From Dryocola boscaweniae (lineage in GTDB: Bacteria > Pseudomonadota > Gammaproteobacteria > Enterobacterales > Enterobacteriaceae), in NCBI RefSeq assembly GCF_025215095.1, contig NZ_JALHAP010000082.1, forward strand, positions 620,001 to 684,000: DNA of 64,000 nt. Reading direction: 5' to 3'. Below, in pieces: positions 60,874 to 64,000 of this stretch. Within the stretch, counting starts at the first letter, position 1; every line of letters starts with the position of its first letter. The notes beneath the pieces are model-generated. The model was not told the DNA's origin. It ran no database searches and worked only from the letters and a program-made list of their open reading frames with translations. The position numbers and the translations under genes are program-made.

Positions 60874-62065
60874 AACGTAAAGCCTCAGCGGGAAGAGTCG
60901 CGGCAGCGCGCCACGAAGGATAAAGCGTGGATAACAGCGCAACGGCCATAGCGACAATTGCGATGGCGATAACCTGCAAAGGTTCAATGGCGACAGGCAG
61001 CGTCGCGCCATCAAGCAAGGCGCCGATAATCGGCATCAGGTTATTAAGCTGGCTTGCGAGCAGCGCGCCAAGCAGCGCGCCGAGCAAGGCGCCGATCACC
61101 CCGGCGCTGGCGCCCTGCACCATAAATACCGCCATGATCTGGCGGCGGGTCAGGCCCTGGGTCTGCAAAATGGCGACTTCGCCCTGCTTTTCCATCACCA
61201 GCAGGCCAAGAGAAGTAATGATGTTAAACGCGGCGACCGCGACAATCAGGCTTAGCAGCAGGCCCATCATGTTTTTTTCCATGCGCACGGCCTGGAACAG
61301 TTCGCCTTTGCGTTCGCGCCAGTCTTTCCATTCGGTGCCCTGCGGCAGCGTTTGTTGGCTCAGCACGTCGACCTGGAGCGGTTCGGCAAGCCACAGACGC
61401 CAGCCGGTAATATTGCCCAGCGGGTAGCGCATCAGGCGTGAAGCGTCCTGCTGGTTAACCAGCATCTGGTAGCCGTCCACTTCGCTGTTAGCGGCAAAGG
61501 TGCCGATAACGGTAAACAGGCGCTGGCTGGGTACGCGCCCCATCGGCGTAAACTGGCTGGCGGAGGGCACCATAATGCGAATGCTGTCCCCACGTTTGAT
61601 GCCAAGCTGCCCGGCAAGCTGCTCGCCGAGAATCACATTGTATTTTCCTGCTTCCAGATCGGTTTGTTTAACGTTCACCAGATAAGGCGACAGCGGATCT
61701 TTTTCCTGCGGTTGAATACCGAGCATTACGCCCACGGCCACGCTGCGCGCGCTTTGCAGCACCACATCACCGGTGGTTATCGGCGCAATACGCGTGACGC
61801 CCTGTAACTTGAGGCCGGATGCGGGAAGTTTTTCAGGATTGATTGAGCCGGTGGTCGAGGTGACCATCGCCTGCGGCATCAGGCCGAGAATGTTGTTGGT
61901 GAGCTCGCGCTCGAAGCCATTCATTACGGAAAGCACTGTCACCAGAGCCATCACGCCAAGCGTAATGCCGATGGTGGACAGCCAGGAGACAAAGCGACCG
62001 AAGCGGTCCGATGCTCGCCCGCGCATGTAGCGCAGGCCTATAAATAACGCGACAGGTTGATACAT
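60866..62065 (-). CDS. lolC: Lipoprotein-releasing ABC transporter membrane protein LolC
   Basis: 399 residues as in E. coli. N-terminal LFIGLRYMRGRASDRFGRFVSWLSTIGI, four helices, the periplasmic Hook region that docks LolA (about residues 170-180, ASQFTPMGRVPSQRLF), and the C-terminus AATLPAEALRYE. First gene of lolCDE; divergent from ycfT over 354 bp. Confidence 0.96.
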   Translation of the reverse strand: MYQPVALFIGLRYMRGRASDRFGRFVSWLSTIGITLGVMALVTVLSVMNGFERELTNNILGLMPQAMVTSTTGSINPEKLPASGLKLQGVTRIAPITTGDVVLQSARSVAVGVMLGIQPQEKDPLSPYLVNVKQTDLEAGKYNVILGEQLAGQLGIKRGDSIRIMVPSASQFTPMGRVPSQRLFTVIGTFAANSEVDGYQMLVNQQDASRLMRYPLGNITGWRLWLAEPLQVDVLSQQTLPQGTEWKDWRERKGELFQAVRMEKNMMGLLLSLIVAVAAFNIITSLGLLVMEKQGEVAILQTQGLTRRQIMAVFMVQGASAGVIGALLGALLGALLASQLNNLMPIIGALLDGATLPVAIEPLQVIAIAIVAMAVALLSTLYPSWRAAATLPAEALRYE

Positions 62066-62419
62066 GAAGTCCGTCTTGTTGCAGTTGGCTTAAGCGAAGT
62101 AGGCGAGAAGTATAAACGAAGCGTGTCTAACGAACATAACAGATTGCTGACAAAGAAGAAAAAAGCGTGGTTTTTCCTTCTTTGTGGCCAGCAGCCGAAA
62201 ATCAATAAGTTGATTTTCCAGTGAATTTTTGGATAACACCTTTTCCGAAACCCGCACGTCTTAAAAGTCATCATCAATCTTATAACTCCTTATAAACCTG
62301 CGGAATATCCGAAAACATTCCTGCTTGTGCCAGAAACAGATTAATCGAATTAAAAAGCCGCGGACCATCCTTCACCCTTTCAGGCCTCAGATTTCTTAAT
62401 AAGGGACATTCCCCCTGGC
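62066..62419. promoter_or_regulatory. lolC/ycfT divergent promoter region with two hairpins
   Basis: 354 bp, AT-rich. Contains an imperfect long inverted repeat ACAAAGAAG...CTTCTTTGT (62150-62185, with A- and T-runs extending the stem) and a perfect 9-bp repeat GAAAATCAA-TAAG-TTGATTTTC (62197-62218). No known factor site is assigned. Confidence 0.6.
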
Positions 62420-63493
62420 ATGAAAAACAAACAACTCTGGATCAACCACATCAAAGGGCTGTGCATCTGCCTTGTCGTCATTTACCACTCGGTGATCACT
62501 TTTTATCCGCACTTAACGACATTGCCGCCGGGCCTTACGCAATACGTCGCCAAAAGCTGGATATACCTGAATTTATATCTTGCGCCGTTCCGCATGCCGG
62601 TGTTCTTTTTTATTTCCGGCTATCTGATTCACCGCTATATCGAGCAGGTGAAATGGCAGGCGTGCATTGATAAGCGCATCTGGAATATTTTCTACGTGCT
62701 GGTGCTGTGGGGCGTTCTACAGTGGTTGGGGATTACGCTTATCAATCAATGGCTGGCCCCGGATATGGTGCGCAATCCCGCTTCGAATGCGGCCTATTCC
62801 GAAACGCTGATGCAGTTCGCCGCCAGCATGGCGAAAGCGAGCACCAGCCTGTGGTATCTGTACGCCCTCGTGGTCTACTTCCTCGTCTTTAAAGCGCTGC
62901 GCGCTTTTAAAGTGCCGGTGCTGATTGCCCTGCTTGGCATCAACGTGGCGATTAGTTTTATGCCGCTGCCGTGGTGGGGAATGAACAGCGTTGTGCGCAA
63001 CATGTTCTATTACGGATTAGGCGCCTGGTTTGGGCCGCAATTGATGGCCTGGATGAAAGATTTCAGCTTCCGCCAGCATCCGTTGATTTGCGCGCTGGTG
63101 GTTATCGGCTCGCTCGCGCTGTATCTGGTTAACGTGCCGGTGGTCATCTCCGTTGTTTCGATTTTCGTCATTATGAAAATTTTCTATACGCTGGATAACT
63201 GGCGCGAAAGCCGCCCGGAGGCGTTTCTTAATATCGTGGGTTCTAACACCATCGCTATTTACACCACGCACCGCATTGTCATTGAAGCGCTGAGCCTGTT
63301 TACGATAGCCCGCATTAGCCAGGGGCAACTCTCAAGCCAGGTAGTTCTGGGGATTTTGCTGGTTTACCCGTTCGTCAGTCTCGCTATCTGTACGCTAATC
63401 GGCCTTGGCTTCAGAAAGCTTTCCACGACGCTGTTTGGCGATATGTTCTTCTCCCCGCCGGCGAAACTGGTTCCTGCGGCCCCAGCACGTTAA
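62420..63493 (+). CDS. ycfT: Acyltransferase-3 family membrane protein YcfT
   Basis: 357 residues as in E. coli YcfT, about ten membrane helices. The acyltransferase-3 hallmark histidine lies in CLVVIYHSVITFYPHL, with RMPVFFFISGYL following. Probably O-acylates a surface glycan or related substrate; the real substrate is unknown. Lies between lolC and mfd as in E. coli. Confidence 0.93.
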   Translation: MKNKQLWINHIKGLCICLVVIYHSVITFYPHLTTLPPGLTQYVAKSWIYLNLYLAPFRMPVFFFISGYLIHRYIEQVKWQACIDKRIWNIFYVLVLWGVLQWLGITLINQWLAPDMVRNPASNAAYSETLMQFAASMAKASTSLWYLYALVVYFLVFKALRAFKVPVLIALLGINVAISFMPLPWWGMNSVVRNMFYYGLGAWFGPQLMAWMKDFSFRQHPLICALVVIGSLALYLVNVPVVISVVSIFVIMKIFYTLDNWRESRPEAFLNIVGSNTIAIYTTHRIVIEALSLFTIARISQGQLSSQVVLGILLVYPFVSLAICTLIGLGFRKLSTTLFGDMFFSPPAKLVPAAPAR

Positions 63494-63658
63494 TTTAACG
63501 CGCGTGACGCTTCGCTTAGTCGCCTGGCGCGCTCCCGGTAACTAAGCGAGGCAATTTATTGATTGGGTTGCTTATACAAAGTGATCGCGGATAATAATAA
63601 CTATCTGAAGTTCATGGACCGATGCACACGGTGCAACCTGAGAGATTCCGATTCCGCT

Positions 63659-64000
63659 ATGCCTGAACATTATCGCTATTCCTTACCTGTTAAAGCCGGC
63701 GATCAACGCCACCTCGGTGAGCTCACCGGTTCCGCCTGCGCGACAGAAGTGGCCGAGATTGTTGAACGCCACAGCGGCCCGGTGGTGTTAATCGCGCCCG
63801 ATATGCAAAACGCCCTGCGTCTGCACGATGAGATAGCTCAGTTCACCGATAACCTGGTGATGAATCTCGCCGACTGGGAAACGCTGCCGTACGACAGTTT
63901 CTCGCCGCATCAGGAAATCATCTCTTCACGCCTGTCCACGCTTTATCAGTTGCCAACCATGCAGCGCGGCGTGCTGATCATGCCGGTCAATACGTTGATG
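63659..64000 (+). CDS. mfd: Transcription-repair coupling factor Mfd, N-terminal part (cut by window edge)
   Basis: First 114 codons of Mfd, an RNA-polymerase translocase that recruits UvrA to stalled complexes. Starts MPEHYRYSLPVKAGDQRHLGEL and continues LADWETLPYDSFSPHQEII and LPTMQRGVLIMPVNTLM, the UvrB-homology domain. The remaining about 1030 residues lie beyond the window. Separated from ycfT by 165 bp without a clear terminator. Confidence 0.97.
   Translation, partial: MPEHYRYSLPVKAGDQRHLGELTGSACATEVAEIVERHSGPVVLIAPDMQNALRLHDEIAQFTDNLVMNLADWETLPYDSFSPHQEIISSRLSTLYQLPTMQRGVLIMPVNTLM

Overview
The window is a chromosomal segment of a gamma-proteobacterium of the family Enterobacteriaceae. 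Nearly every core gene matches its Escherichia coli counterpart in order, length and catalytic residues, and the E. coli-type control elements are present: ERIC and REP repeats, a PhoP box, a LexA box, a cspA-type cold-shock leader, and sigma-54 and sigma-28 promoters. Gene content differs from E. coli K-12 (GltIJKL-like transporter, msgA, many remnants), which suggests a relative such as Enterobacter, Cedecea, Kluyvera or Cronobacter. I cannot name the genus from sequence alone.

Left part (1-29.5 kb) corresponds to the E. coli topB-to-yeaO/yoaJ region. It runs topB (cut by the window), selD, ydjA, sppA, ansA, pncA, an AT-rich two-gene insertion, yeaC, msrB, gapA, yeaD, a frameshifted LysE exporter, mipA, yeaG-yeaH (protein kinase and partner, behind a sigma-54 promoter), kbp, yoaI, yeaL, an extra polar amino-acid ABC transporter with an adjacent chemoreceptor, nimR/nimT, a methyltransferase, an orphan glutamine amidotransferase, a DUF523 gene with yeaO, yqaE, a cold-shock gene, SOS-boxed msgA, yoaJ and a tRNA-Thr.

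Middle (28.8-31.9 kb) is a graveyard between tRNA-Thr and icd. It holds a LysR remnant, a BssS-like gene, a second diverged copy of the icd 3' end with its terminator (an icdC-like scar of phage integration), and fused remnants of an MFS transporter and a GNAT acetyltransferase. This is also where E. coli synteny jumps from the yea region to the icd/pot region.

Right part carries the conserved icd, rluE, (LprI-like gene), nudJ, mnmA, hflD, purB, phoPQ, roxA block. A second accessory stretch follows (41.5-50.2 kb): truncated Tet-like MFS, SDR/MerR pair, frameshifted glutathione transferase, pieces of two LysR genes and a TSUP exporter, a YiaK-like dehydrogenase, a methyltransferase behind a Fur-like box and a perfect 15-bp inverted repeat, and a dead IS10-type element broken by short tandem duplications. 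The window closes with pepT, potABCD, an amidase, cobB, nagK, lolEDC, ycfT and the start of mfd.

Functional themes are NAD and asparagine metabolism, central carbon metabolism (gapA, icd), stress signalling (yeaGH, phoPQ), polyamine uptake (pot), lipoprotein export (lol) and tRNA/rRNA modification (mnmA, rluE). No clearly novel multi-gene system is visible. The best candidates for something undescribed are the convergent AT-rich pair at 7.2-8.0 kb and the hairpin-controlled methyltransferase at 48 kb.
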